Origin: Burkholderiales bacterium
GTDB lineage: Bacteria > Pseudomonadota > Gammaproteobacteria > Burkholderiales > Burkholderiaceae_A
Direction: 5' to 3'
Assembly (NCBI GenBank): GCA_030828265.1
Contig: JAURCW010000049.1
Location: forward strand, 1-8,334
DNA length: 8,334 nucleotides
Shown here in pieces: positions 1 to 6,849 of this stretch (position 1 is the first letter of the stretch; every line of letters starts with the position of its first letter). The notes beneath the pieces are model-generated. The model saw only the letters and a list, made by a program, of their open reading frames with translations, was not told the DNA's origin and searched no databases. The position numbers and the translations under genes were made by a program.

Positions 1-803
1 AACATGGCATTCGCTGTTCGGTTGAGTCGACGGGCGGTTCTGTGTACAACGTGAATGCAGTTCGGTCCGGCGATTTGGAGTTCGGTGTCGCCCAGTCCGA
101 CTGGCAATACCACGGAATGAAGGGGACGAAGGCCTTTGAGAAGCAGGGCCCTATGCCCGAACTGCGGTCGGTATTTTCCTTGCACCCCGAGCCGTTTACC
201 ATCCTTAGTCGCAAAGAGTCGAATATCAGCTCCTTCGATGATTTGAAAGGTAAGCGTTTTAATGTAGGCAACCCGGGCTCAGGAACCGCCGCTTCGATGG
301 ATGAACTGCTTGCTGCAAAGGGGCTGTCACGTTCGTTTTTTGGCCTTGCGAGCGAGCTAAAGCCTGACGAGCATGGTGCTGCCCTTTGTGACAACAAAAT
401 TGATGGCTTTTTCTACGGGGTAGGTCATCCAAGCGCAAACATTCAGGACCCTACGACCAGCTGCGGGGCCAAGCTTGTTCCCATAACTGGGAAAGCTATC
501 GATACGCTCGTGAAGCAAAATCCCTACTACGCCTATGCAGAAATTCCCGGTGGTCTTTACGCTAATAATCCCAATACCGTGAAAACGTATGGGGTAAAGG
601 CAACGCTTGTAACAAGCTCTAAGGTCTCCGAGAAAATTGTCTACACCTTGGTGAAGTCTGTGTTTGAAAACTTTGATGAGTTTAAAAAGTTACATCCGGC
701 ATTTGCCAACTTGAGGCCGGAAGATATGGTTAAGGCAGGTAATTCGGCGCCCTTACATGCAGGTGCAGAAAAGTATTTTCGTGAGAAAGGTCTCTTGAAA
801 TAA
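1..803 (+). CDS. TRAP transporter solute-binding subunit, TAXI family (5' partial)
   Basis: This is the periplasmic binding protein of a TAXI-type TRAP transporter, which captures a substrate (often an organic acid or amino acid) and delivers it to the fused permease for sodium-driven import. The frame is open from base 3, so 266 residues are visible. A full TAXI protein is about 320-330 residues, so roughly the first 55-60 residues, including the signal peptide, lie outside the window. Family hallmarks are visible: an early [16 protein letters not shown] block, [55 protein letters not shown], a VGHPS turn, and a C-terminal [20 protein letters not shown] block ending [16 protein letters not shown] at 42 is internal and is not the true start. 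The gene ends in TAA at 801-803, directly at the permease start. The transported compound cannot be read from the sequence. Confidence 0.93.
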   Translation, partial: HGIRCSVESTGGSVYNVNAVRSGDLEFGVAQSDWQYHGMKGTKAFEKQGPMPELRSVFSLHPEPFTILSRKESNISSFDDLKGKRFNVGNPGSGTAASMDELLAAKGLSRSFFGLASELKPDEHGAALCDNKIDGFFYGVGHPSANIQDPTTSCGAKLVPITGKAIDTLVKQNPYYAYAEIPGGLYANNPNTVKTYGVKATLVTSSKVSEKIVYTLVKSVFENFDEFKKLHPAFANLRPEDMVKAGNSAPLHAGAEKYFREKGLLK

Positions 804-805
804 TT
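785..805 (+). promoter_or_regulatory. Stop/start junction with probable AUU initiation codon
   Basis: The binding-protein stop TAA (801-803) runs into ATT (803-805), giving TAATT where coupled genes usually have TAATG. The permease frame is closed upstream by a TGA at 782-784, so initiation must lie between 785 and the conserved N-terminal block. No ATG, GTG or TTG exists there. A weak Shine-Dalgarno-like AGAAAGG ends at 790, 12 nt before ATT, which is rather far. ATA at 800 is an alternative at 9 nt. ATT by translational coupling is my preferred reading, but a single G-to-T change or a sequencing error would look the same. Confidence 0.5.
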
Positions 806-3343
806 AAGTCATCTCAAGAGGTTCGAGCCCACGAGGCCGACTTAGGTGGCAGGGCGCCCGCAGGGGCCTCTGCCATTTTTATTCTCTGGGTCTGCCTTGC
901 CTGGGCAACGTTTCAACTTTGGGTTGCTTCCCCGTTTCCCTTTGTTGTTGGATTTGGTATCTTTAATGACACAGAGGTTCGTTTCGCTCATCTGTCATTT
1001 GCCTTACTACTTGGATACCTAAGCTTTCCTGCCTTTCGTTCGTCTCCGCGAGCCTTCATACCTTTTGCCGACTGGCTTCTTGCTTTCCTAGCCGCCGGTT
1101 GTGTCGCCTACCTATTTATCTTCTATGAGGCGCTTGCCTCACGCCCGGGTAACCCTATATCGGCCGATATAGCCGTTGCTGTCATTGGGGTTGTCCTTTT
1201 ATTGGAAATGACTCGACGAAGTCTTGGGCTTCCAATGGTTATTTTGGCGCTTTTTTTCCTTGCGTACTCTTTTTTGGGCCCTCACATGCCAGCAATGCTT
1301 GCCCATAAGGGCGCTGGTCTATCGAAAGCAGCAAGTCATTATTGGTTGACAACAGAGGGGGTGTTTGGAGTGGCGTTAGGTGTAAGCGCCAGTTTTATCT
1401 TTATGTTTGTTCTTTTCGGTGCATTGTTGGAGCGTGCGGGGGCCGGTAACTATTTCATTCTCTCCGCAATGTCTTTGCTTGGGCATTTCCGGGGTGGCCC
1501 AGCCAAGGCTTCTGTTGTTGCATCAGCCAGCACAGGAATGATCTCCGGATCCTCCATTGCAAACGTCGTGACGACGGGAACTTTTACGATTCCTCTTATG
1601 AAAAAGGTGGGCTATCCAGCCCATAAAGCGGCTGCCGTTGAGACGGCGGCGTCAGTGGATGGACAGATCATGCCGCCAGTTATGGGTGCAGCAGCTTTCT
1701 TGATGGTGGAATACGTGGGGATTCCCTACACGGAAGTTTTGAAGCATGCCTTATTGCCGGCTGTTATCAGCTATGTCGCGCTTTTCTACATCGTGCACTT
1801 AGAGGCAGTGAAAGCAAATATTCATGGATTACCCCCGTCAGTTTTGTATACCCGTAAGCAGCGGTTTGTTCGGTGGGGGCTTACCCTCTCGGGGATTATT
1901 ATTTTTTCGTCCCTTTCCTACGCCCTGTTGAGTGGCATAAGGATAATGTTTGATCAAATGTCCACGGTTGTTCTTTTTTTCCTGCTTCTAATTTCTTATG
2001 TTCTGGCTGTGCGTATTTCTGCAAGACAGAAGGCCGAGCCCCTTCAAGCGGAGTTTCTCGAGAAGACTCCACCCGTTGCCTCAACGCTAAAAAGTGGTGT
2101 TTACTTTCTTCTTCCAGTGGTTGTACTTGTCTGGAACCTTATGGTTGAGCACTTATCCCCAGGCCTCTCAGCTTTTTATGCAACAGCCACATTAATTGGC
2201 ATTGTCATCACTCAGAGACCGCTAAAGGCCTTCTTTGAGGGTAAGTCTTCCCTTTATCAGGAGTGGCGTCGAGGCTTCCAGGACTTGCGTGATGGCCTTG
2301 TCATGGGAAGTCGTAATATGGTGGGTATTGCTATTGCCACAGCCGCTGCCGGCGTTATTGTTGGGACAGTGACTCTTACTGGGGTGGGGCTTGTCATGAT
2401 TGAGCTCGTAGAGTTACTTTCCGGGGGCAATCTCCTGCTGATGCTTATTCTTGTTGCCATTATTTGTCTCTTTCTTGGCCTCGGACTACCAACAACGGCA
2501 AATTACATCGTCGTCTCCACTCTTATGGCGCCGGTTGTAGTTGAGGTCGGCGCCCAGAATGGACTTTTGGTTCCCCTGATCGCAGTGCATCTTTTTGTTT
2601 TCTATTTTGGCTTGATGGCAGATGTAACCCCACCGGTGGGGCTAGCAACGTACGCTGCAGCTGGTATTGCAAAAACGGATCCCCTTAAGGCGGGTGTGAC
2701 AGCGTTTTCTTACAGCATACGCACGGCAATCCTGCCATTTATGTTCATCTTCAATACTCAGCTTCTTCTTATTGGAATTGAAGGCTATGGGCATTTAACA
2801 CTTGTTGTTGTAAGCGCGACGATGGCAAGTCTTTTGTTTGCCGCCGCTACTCAAGGCTGGTTTCTTTGTAAAAACCGTTGGTGGGAGACGGCCGCCCTCA
2901 TTTTGATTGCCTTCGCCTTGTTTCGGCCGGGCTTCTTTATGGATTTATATAAGGAGCCCTTTCGTCAACTGCCCGCCAGCCAATTGTTCTCAACCTTAGA
3001 GTCATCCACTGATAAGCCTCAGGTACGCCTTTTTATCGAGGGAATGAACCTGGAGGGTGATGAGGTGCGGCGTGGGCTCTTACTTCCACTTGCCGAGGGC
3101 TCCACATCAAAAGAGCGCCTTCAAGGCAGTGGGCTAACGCTGTTGAATTTCAATAATGAGATTCAAATTACTCAGGTCAGATTCGGGAGCATTGCAGATA
3201 AGCTTGGTTTCGAGCAAGGGTTTAAGGTTACGGGGCTCGAGATTCCTGTTGAGAGGCCTGCGAAGGAGTGGATTTACCTTGTCGCGCTATTGTTGTTAGC
3301 TGGAATTGTCGCTTCTCAGAGATCTAGGAAGAAAGCTAAATAG
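803..3343 (+). CDS. TRAP transporter fused permease (4TM/12TM) with C-terminal DUF3394
   Basis: This is the inner-membrane permease of the TAXI TRAP system, with the small and large membrane subunits fused. Read from an ATT at 803 it is 846 residues, about normal for the family. The first ATG/GTG/TTG in frame is the TTG at 1202 (residue 134). However, bases 803-1201 encode typical N-terminal permease sequence: GGRAPAG, LAWATFQLWVASPFPF, NDTEVRFAHLSFALLL, FADWLLAFLAA, and FYEALASRPGNP. A TTG start would remove the first membrane segments. Large-subunit hallmarks are GMISGSSIANVVTTG (about residues 246-260), ETAASVDGQIMPPVMGAAAF, LGLGLPTTANYIVVSTLMAP (about 560-578), and GLMADVTPPVGLATYAAAGIA. 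The tail from about residue 680 matches DUF3394 (RPGFFMDLY, then a soluble section and a last membrane helix before a basic end). It is co-transcribed with the binding protein. The function is secure; the start is inferred. Confidence 0.9.
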   Translation: MKSSQEVRAHEADLGGRAPAGASAIFILWVCLAWATFQLWVASPFPFVVGFGIFNDTEVRFAHLSFALLLGYLSFPAFRSSPRAFIPFADWLLAFLAAGCVAYLFIFYEALASRPGNPISADIAVAVIGVVLLLEMTRRSLGLPMVILALFFLAYSFLGPHMPAMLAHKGAGLSKAASHYWLTTEGVFGVALGVSASFIFMFVLFGALLERAGAGNYFILSAMSLLGHFRGGPAKASVVASASTGMISGSSIANVVTTGTFTIPLMKKVGYPAHKAAAVETAASVDGQIMPPVMGAAAFLMVEYVGIPYTEVLKHALLPAVISYVALFYIVHLEAVKANIHGLPPSVLYTRKQRFVRWGLTLSGIIIFSSLSYALLSGIRIMFDQMSTVVLFFLLLISYVLAVRISARQKAEPLQAEFLEKTPPVASTLKSGVYFLLPVVVLVWNLMVEHLSPGLSAFYATATLIGIVITQRPLKAFFEGKSSLYQEWRRGFQDLRDGLVMGSRNMVGIAIATAAAGVIVGTVTLTGVGLVMIELVELLSGGNLLLMLILVAIICLFLGLGLPTTANYIVVSTLMAPVVVEVGAQNGLLVPLIAVHLFVFYFGLMADVTPPVGLATYAAAGIAKTDPLKAGVTAFSYSIRTAILPFMFIFNTQLLLIGIEGYGHLTLVVVSATMASLLFAAATQGWFLCKNRWWETAALILIAFALFRPGFFMDLYKEPFRQLPASQLFSTLESSTDKPQVRLFIEGMNLEGDEVRRGLLLPLAEGSTSKERLQGSGLTLLNFNNEIQITQVRFGSIADKLGFEQGFKVTGLEIPVERPAKEWIYLVALLLLAGIVASQRSRKKAK

Positions 3344-3385
3344 AGAACCGAACCAAGAGAAGTGTAACCTCCTGGTTCAGATTCT
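3344..3385 (+). terminator. Imperfect hairpin just after the TRAP permease
   Basis: GAACCA (3350-3355) pairs with TGGTTC (3373-3378). The outer arms AGAA (3344-3347) and TTCT (3382-3385) can extend the stem across a small interior loop. It begins right after the permease stop codon, where a terminator might sit, but the loop is long (17 nt) and no T-run follows. It is at best a weak or Rho-assisted terminator. The remaining sequence to the IS edge (3386-3447) shows no gene I can support. Confidence 0.25.
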
Positions 3386-3447
3386 GGCACCTGCTTTTGG
3401 CTGTGGTTAGTACGTTTTGTATGGCAAAAACTTTCCAGAAAGAACAA

Positions 3448-3472
3448 TCTAGTCTCCCCCGTCAAGTAGACA
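3448..3472 (+). repeat. IS3 left terminal inverted repeat
   Basis: Compared with the reverse complement of the right end, 18 of 25 positions match, including the unbroken core TAGTCTCCCCC (3450-3460) and an inner AGACA. The outermost bases are TC, where the right end has the TG expected of IS3-family tips. The orfB stop codon (3462-3464) lies inside this repeat. Confidence 0.8.
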
Positions 3473-4283
3473 ATGAAGGTGGAGAGTTTTCTGCTGGTTG
3501 CCTAAACAATCTGGGGGGCAACTTTCCCAGCGCCCTATGGGGGCGTTCCTCGTTATAAACCGTCATCCACTCGTCGGTAATCTCACGGACTTGATTCAGG
3601 TCTTCAAACAGATACGCATCCAATACCTCGTGCCGGTAGGTTCGGTTGAACCGTTCGATAAAAGCGTTTTGACTTGGTTTGCCGGGTTGGATGTAACGAA
3701 GCTCAATGCCTTTGTCTTCACACCATTGAACAAGAGTTGCCGATCGTAGTTCAGGGCCGTTATCCAGGCGTATGGCTTGCGGTAATCCATAGACCTCACC
3801 GAGCTGTTCCAGAGTGCGGATTACTCGACCGGAAGGTAGGCTCGTATCGATCTCAATTGCCAAGATCTCACGGTTCGATTCGTCGATGATGTTCAAGGTT
3901 CTAAAGGGCTTGCTGTAGTAAAGCGTGTCGTGCATGAAGTCCAACGCCCAGGTGATGTTCTTCTCGGTTGGAGCAATCAGCGGCTGCTTGGGCAATTTAG
4001 GAAGCCGGCGCTTGGTTCGCCTTGGTAAGTTCAGTCGCATGTCCTTGTAAACCCGCCACACCCTTTTGTGATTCCACAGATACCCGTTATTACGCATCCA
4101 GCTAAAGCACAACCCAAAGCCCCACCGTCCATGTTTGGCCACGATCTGGTTCAGAACATCAACCACCGGGGCATCCTTGAGCAAACGATCCATAGGCTTG
4201 CGGTAATACGCTGCCCGAGACAAACCTACACAACCACAGGCCCGAGTAATCGGAAGCTTTTCTTCGCCAACCAGGTAATCCAC
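3462..4283 (-). CDS. IS3 transposase OrfB (DDE integrase domain)
   Basis: This is the catalytic part of the IS3 transposase, with an rve-type DDE integrase core. Numbered from a GTG at 4283 (273 residues), the acidic triad is D115 (in WALDFMHD), D174 (in RLDNGPE) and E210 (in NAFIERFNRTYR). There are 35 residues between the second D and the E, and an Arg seven residues after the Glu, the family pattern. A helix-turn-helix-like segment (ITRACGCVGLSRAAYY) and the linker NHKRVWRVYKDMRLNLPRRT precede the core. The frame is open upstream of the GTG as far as the slippery site, so the working product is probably the OrfAB fusion of about 370 residues made by -1 frameshifting from orfA. No truncation or catalytic loss is seen. 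Confidence 0.93.
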   Translation of the reverse strand: MDYLVGEEKLPITRACGCVGLSRAAYYRKPMDRLLKDAPVVDVLNQIVAKHGRWGFGLCFSWMRNNGYLWNHKRVWRVYKDMRLNLPRRTKRRLPKLPKQPLIAPTEKNITWALDFMHDTLYYSKPFRTLNIIDESNREILAIEIDTSLPSGRVIRTLEQLGEVYGLPQAIRLDNGPELRSATLVQWCEDKGIELRYIQPGKPSQNAFIERFNRTYRHEVLDAYLFEDLNQVREITDEWMTVYNEERPHRALGKLPPRLFRQPAENSPPSLST

Positions 4284-4306
4284 CGCTTCACGCTTCCTAG
4301 CTGGCG

Positions 4307-4573
4307 TCAGAGCTTTTTTGTGATCAGCCCCTTCATCGCCTTGTTCTCAAGGGTCAGATCGGCAACGATCTGTTTGAACTCGGTGAGTTGGGCCTCTAGC
4401 TCCTTGATTCGTTTAAGCTCCGAGGCGTCCAGCCCGCCGTACTTGGCTTTCCACTTGTAGTAACTGGCCGAACTGATCCCGTGCTTACGTATCACATCAC
4501 CCACCGGTAACCCAGCATCTGCTTCTTTAAGGATCGCCACAATCTGGCTCTCCGTGAATCGCGCTTTCTTCAT
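4307..4573 (-). CDS. IS3 transposase OrfA (helix-turn-helix, leucine zipper)
   Basis: This is the small DNA-binding protein of the IS3 element, 88 residues from the ATG at 4573. It begins MKKARFTESQIVAILKEA, the usual opening of IS3 OrfA proteins, followed by the helix-turn-helix segment VGDVIRKHGISSASYYKWKAKYGG. A heptad leucine pattern follows (LKRIKELEAQLTEFKQIV region, about residues 50-83), which serves for multimerisation. A GTG ten codons upstream (4603) would also be in frame, but the ATG at 4573 has a near-perfect Shine-Dalgarno and matches the family start. OrfA alone usually binds the ends and restrains transposition; the fusion OrfAB catalyses it. Confidence 0.92.
   Translation of the reverse strand: MKKARFTESQIVAILKEADAGLPVGDVIRKHGISSASYYKWKAKYGGLDASELKRIKELEAQLTEFKQIVADLTLENKAMKGLITKKL
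4313..4319 (-). promoter_or_regulatory. Programmed -1 frameshift heptamer A AAA AAG
   Basis: On the - strand orfA ends ACA AAA AAG CTC TGA. The heptamer A-AAA-AAG is correctly phased for a -1 slip. After the slip, reading continues GCT CTG ACG CCA into the open orfB frame. Fusing 87 orfA codons with the orfB frame gives a protein of about 370 residues. This is the established way IS3 elements make OrfAB. A strong downstream stem was not evident by eye. Confidence 0.85.
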
Positions 4574-4579
4574 ACAAAA

Positions 4580-4585
4580 CCTCCT
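4580..4585 (-). promoter_or_regulatory. Shine-Dalgarno AGGAGG of orfA
   Basis: AGGAGG on the - strand lies 6 nt before the ATG at 4573 and fixes that codon as the orfA start, rather than the upstream in-frame GTG at 4603. Confidence 0.8.
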
Positions 4586-4628
4586 GTCGTTAAATACTGC
4601 CAAACAACAGAAAATTCCGCACCCCCAA

Positions 4629-4653
4629 TGTCTTAATTTAGGGGGAGACTACA
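4629..4653 (-). repeat. IS3 right terminal inverted repeat
   Basis: On the - strand it begins TGTAGTCTCCCCC and carries the inner AGACA shared with the left end. It starts with the TG tip typical of IS3-family elements and lies upstream of orfA, as expected. Confidence 0.8.
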
Positions 4654-4742
4654 CATCCGCCCGGCCAAGCGCTTACGAGTTTTACCTGTCCCCGCCCTTC
4701 CCTAAAACCTGTTCAATCACCACCGTCTTCTGCTCCGGGCCT
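4654..4742. other. Unassigned spacer between the IS and the amidohydrolase remnant
   Basis: This 89-bp stretch is open in the frame of the M20 remnant, but its translation (FYLSPPFPKTCSITTVF) does not resemble the part of an M20 enzyme that should precede the SGAGHD motif. None of the other frames gives recognisable protein. It contains TTTTACCTGTCCCC (4680-4693), a phrase that recalls repeats near REP-associated transposases. No inverted partner is present nearby, so I make no call. It may be DNA brought in beside the IS or a rearranged junction. Confidence 0.4.
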
Positions 4743-4931
4743 ACTGAGCTTCCGAGTGGGGCTGGCCACGATGCTATGAAGATTCATGAAATTTTGCCTC
4801 AGGCGATGCTATTTGTTCGCGGGGAGAATAACGGTATAAGTCATAACCCACTGGAATCTACCGACAGCGATGATTTGCAATTAGCGTACGAGGCTTTTGA
4901 GAGCTTTTGCCTAAAACTCAGTAAAGGCTAG
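4743..4931 (+). pseudogene. C-terminal remnant of M20-family amidohydrolase (allantoate amidohydrolase / carbamoylase type)
   Basis: The 62 codons read TELPSGAGHDAM, then LPQAMLFVRGENNGISHNPLES, then SDDLQLAYEAF. This is the C-terminal catalytic-domain end of Zn-dependent M20 hydrolases such as allantoate amidohydrolase and N-carbamoyl amino acid hydrolase. It includes the conserved SGAGHD and GISHNP segments; the His of GISHNP is a usual metal ligand. Full enzymes are about 400-430 residues, so some 85% is missing. Nothing upstream in the window (3344-3447 or across the IS) encodes the rest. No start codon or ribosome site fits, so it is almost surely non-functional. Its place downstream of the TRAP operon on the same strand suggests it once belonged to that operon. 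The exact substrate cannot be told from so short a fragment. Confidence 0.82.
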
Positions 4932-4952
4932 CTCTTCTGAGAACAATACCTC

Positions 4953-5591
4953 CTATGCACTCATATTCAAGGCTTTTTCTATTGCCTCAACTACACTATC
5001 AACACCCTCACCTGTCTTTAAATTACAAAGAGACCATGGAGAATTTGGCCTCATTCTATTGGTGTCATCCCTCATAACTGAGAGATCAGCACCTACATGG
5101 GGAGCCAGATCTGACTTATTAATTACCAAAAAATCTGAACGAGTAATACCAGGCCCCCCTTTACGAGGAACCTTCTCACCGCCAGCAACGTCAATGACAT
5201 AAATGGTGAAGTCAGATAGTTCGGGGCTAAAAGTTGCTGCTAGGTTATCGCCGCCGGATTCGACAAAGACAATATCAACCTCAGGGAACTTCTTAACCAT
5301 ACGATCTACAGCTTCAAGATTGATACTCGCGTCCTCCCGAATGGCAGTGTGGGGACATCCGCCCGTTTCAACACCCATTATTCGTTCCGCAGGCAAGGCT
5401 CCCGAGAGCGTTAATAATCGCTGGTCTTCTTTAGTGTAAATATCATTGGTGATTGCGACAAGATCGTAGTGACCGCGAAGACGTTTACAGAGCACCTCTA
5501 GAAGAGTGGTTTTTCCAGATCCGACAGGCCCACCTACTCCAACGCGCAACGGAGGAAGGGATTTATTTCGATTGGGTATTTGATGGTGCAT
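4953..5591 (-). CDS. ureG: Urease accessory GTPase UreG
   Basis: UreG is a cytoplasmic SIMIBI-class GTPase that hands nickel to urease within the UreD-UreF-UreG complex, driven by GTP hydrolysis. The 212 residues are complete and of normal length. Visible motifs are the P-loop GPVGSGKT (21-28), TKEDQRLL (53-60), the nickel-binding CPH in [15 protein letters not shown] (79-81), VESGGDN (110-116), [18 protein letters not shown] (132-149) and the guanine-specificity NKSD (158-161). The ATG at 5591 has a weak AAAGG upstream and lies 14 nt after the ureF stop, so it is the fourth visible gene of the ureCEFG operon and probably translationally dependent on it. Its stop is 21 nt from the stop of the convergent amidohydrolase remnant, with no clear terminator between. 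Confidence 0.97.
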   Translation of the reverse strand: MHHQIPNRNKSLPPLRVGVGGPVGSGKTTLLEVLCKRLRGHYDLVAITNDIYTKEDQRLLTLSGALPAERIMGVETGGCPHTAIREDASINLEAVDRMVKKFPEVDIVFVESGGDNLAATFSPELSDFTIYVIDVAGGEKVPRKGGPGITRSDFLVINKSDLAPHVGADLSVMRDDTNRMRPNSPWSLCNLKTGEGVDSVVEAIEKALNMSA

Positions 5592-5605
5592 AGCCTTTAC
5601 CAGTC

Positions 5606-6331
5606 CTAGGAACGAAAGAGTCGGGAGTACTGGAACTCATGCCTTGCACAAAGAATAGTGTGCAATGGCGCTGCCGTGTGCAAATAATCGTCATCGAAAG
5701 TAAGATTCACGAGAGTTTGATCAATACGTTGATCAATTTCAGTCTGAAGCTCACCAAGAAGGCGCTGACCCGCAGCTTGTCCAATGGGCAACAGTTTTTG
5801 TGCTGCCTGAATCTGGCTTTCAATGAAAGCAAAATAAAAGGATAAAAGACCCTCTTTAAGTGGAATCTTCTTCGCAAAACAGGCGCCTGCATGCGCCACA
5901 AGAAAGGTCGGAGGGTCAAGTTTAAGTAAGCAAGACTTTAAATTTCCTTCCAGCCAGTCAAGCTCACTGAGTAGGTGGATAAGGGACCAGCCCATTTGCT
6001 CAGTTTCTGCCCTGAGCTCATAAACATCGCGACTCGACCAATGTAGGCGATTAAGATCTACTAGCTTCTCAAACGCATTTCTCTGGATTGCTGTGTAAGC
6101 GAGCGTCCAGAGTAATGCATCATTTTTAGGCCAGAGCTTCAGTGCACTGAGCAGCCACATCTTGAATTCAAGCAGATTCTGCACTCGACCGTGGCTAACG
6201 GCTGATTCGAGCCCCTGGGAATAGCTGTAGCCCCCGACAGGAAGACTGGCTGATGACAGCCGAAAGAGAGCCTGCAGACTGGCGGTGCTAGACGATACAG
6301 ATGCCTTTGTCTCACTAAACGCCTTAACCAT
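5606..6331 (-). CDS. ureF: Urease accessory protein UreF
   Basis: UreF bridges UreD-urease and UreG and acts as a checkpoint in activating the nickel centre. From the ATG at 6331 it is 241 residues, close to the family norm. Hallmarks are [14 protein letters not shown] (30-42), the mid-protein [29 protein letters not shown] (175-192), and the closing block with [11 protein letters not shown]. The frame stays open further upstream to 6508, but that part only shadows ureE and shows no UreF homology, so the ATG at 6331 was chosen. It overlaps the ureE stop by 8 nt (ATGGTTAA) and has no clear Shine-Dalgarno, pointing to translational coupling with ureE. The N-terminal stretch before SLPVGG is Ser-rich and poorly conserved, as is usual. 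Confidence 0.95.
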   Translation of the reverse strand: MVKAFSETKASVSSSTASLQALFRLSSASLPVGGYSYSQGLESAVSHGRVQNLLEFKMWLLSALKLWPKNDALLWTLAYTAIQRNAFEKLVDLNRLHWSSRDVYELRAETEQMGWSLIHLLSELDWLEGNLKSCLLKLDPPTFLVAHAGACFAKKIPLKEGLLSFYFAFIESQIQAAQKLLPIGQAAGQRLLGELQTEIDQRIDQTLVNLTFDDDYLHTAAPLHTILCARHEFQYSRLFRS

Positions 6332-6845
6332 GATGGTGCTGAAAAGCCAATTGAGCAGCTGCGTAGTCTTCGTCGAAAGTCGTGTCGTGCCCGTGATGAT
6401 GACCCCCACCATAGGCTCCAACCTCTGGCTCGAAAATAGTCTCAACGGTGTGAACGTCAACACCGCCAAGCTGATTAAGCATTTCCCGCAAAACAGGATC
6501 TCGTTCAAGTTGCAAATAGCTTGGCTTTACCTCTAAGCGCACGTGACGATTACCCAGGTGATAGGCTGCTCTCAGCAACGCATGGGAATGGGTTGATGAA
6601 ACACGATAAAGGGGTTCGTCCGCCGCTACAACCTCGACGCATTGGTTCGCTTCGTTGCTCAAAACGGCTCCATTTCGAATCACAAGTCCACGAGGAAGAA
6701 GCACATTAACCTGTAAATTTTCAGTCGTTGTGACCGCGGTGAATCGACTTCGACAGCGCTGGTCAAAGCGTAAAAGCAGGCAGTCTGTTGGCTCTAGCGA
6801 AGCGGAGCTTTCAGCACCAAGAGCATGATGTTGAGTAAGTAGCAT
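6324..6845 (-). CDS. ureE: Urease accessory nickel metallochaperone UreE
   Basis: UreE is a dimeric cytoplasmic nickel chaperone that supplies Ni to the UreG-containing activation complex. From the ATG at 6845 it is 173 residues. It shows the N-terminal peptide-binding part (DCLLLRFDQRCRSRF, LLPRGLVIRNGAVL) and the metal-binding domain with AYHLGNRHVRLEV (94-106). H96 corresponds to the conserved interfacial nickel-binding His. The C-terminal tail is His-rich: GGGHHHGHD (146-154) and a final HHHG. Such tails store extra nickel in several bacteria and vary by lineage. A longer frame to 6947 only shadows ureC and was rejected. The start lies 4 nt after the ureC stop without an obvious Shine-Dalgarno, so coupling to ureC is likely; the gene overlaps ureF by 8 nt. 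Confidence 0.95.
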   Translation of the reverse strand: MLLTQHHALGAESSASLEPTDCLLLRFDQRCRSRFTAVTTTENLQVNVLLPRGLVIRNGAVLSNEANQCVEVVAADEPLYRVSSTHSHALLRAAYHLGNRHVRLEVKPSYLQLERDPVLREMLNQLGGVDVHTVETIFEPEVGAYGGGHHHGHDTTFDEDYAAAQLAFQHHHG

Positions 6846-6849
6846 TGTG

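Larger units (their letters stand above)
3448..4653 (-). mobile_element. IS3-family insertion sequence, about 1.2 kb
   Basis: This is a complete-looking IS3-family element of about 1206 bp. It holds orfA and orfB on the - strand in the normal order, a -1 frameshift signal between them, and terminal inverted repeats at 3448-3472 and 4629-4653. The subgroup was not assigned with confidence. The three bases flanking the left end (CAA) and right end (CAT) are not identical, and neither are the four-base flanks, so no clean target duplication is seen. It lies between the TRAP operon and the truncated tail of an M20 amidohydrolase gene, which suggests an IS-associated deletion after insertion. Both reading frames look intact, so transposase could still be made. 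Confidence 0.9.

Noticed and set aside
992..1204. CTG at 992 or TTG at 1202 as start of the TRAP permease
   Set aside because: Conserved N-terminal permease sequence is encoded upstream of both, so either start would delete membrane segments.
3421..3560. Short + strand frame starting MAKTFQKEQ, as a possible N-terminal stub of the lost M20 gene
   Set aside because: Only nine codons lie before the IS, there is no ribosome site, and it does not resemble known M20 N-termini.
3498..4460. Several + strand open frames opposite the transposase genes
   Set aside because: They are antisense shadows of orfA and orfB with no recognisable domains or start signals.
4554..4742. Long + strand frame running from inside the IS into the M20 remnant
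   Set aside because: Its start is antisense to orfA and it crosses the IS end; only the part from about 4743 has homology.
4899..4936. Imperfect hairpin (AGAGC/GCTCT with inner GCCT/AGGC) as a bidirectional terminator between the M20 remnant and ureG
   Set aside because: The stem has an interior loop, a 12-nt hairpin loop and no T-run on either strand.
6332..6508. N-terminal extension of UreF by 59 residues
   Set aside because: It lies wholly within ureE in another frame and shows no UreF homology; the ATG at 6331 fits the family length.
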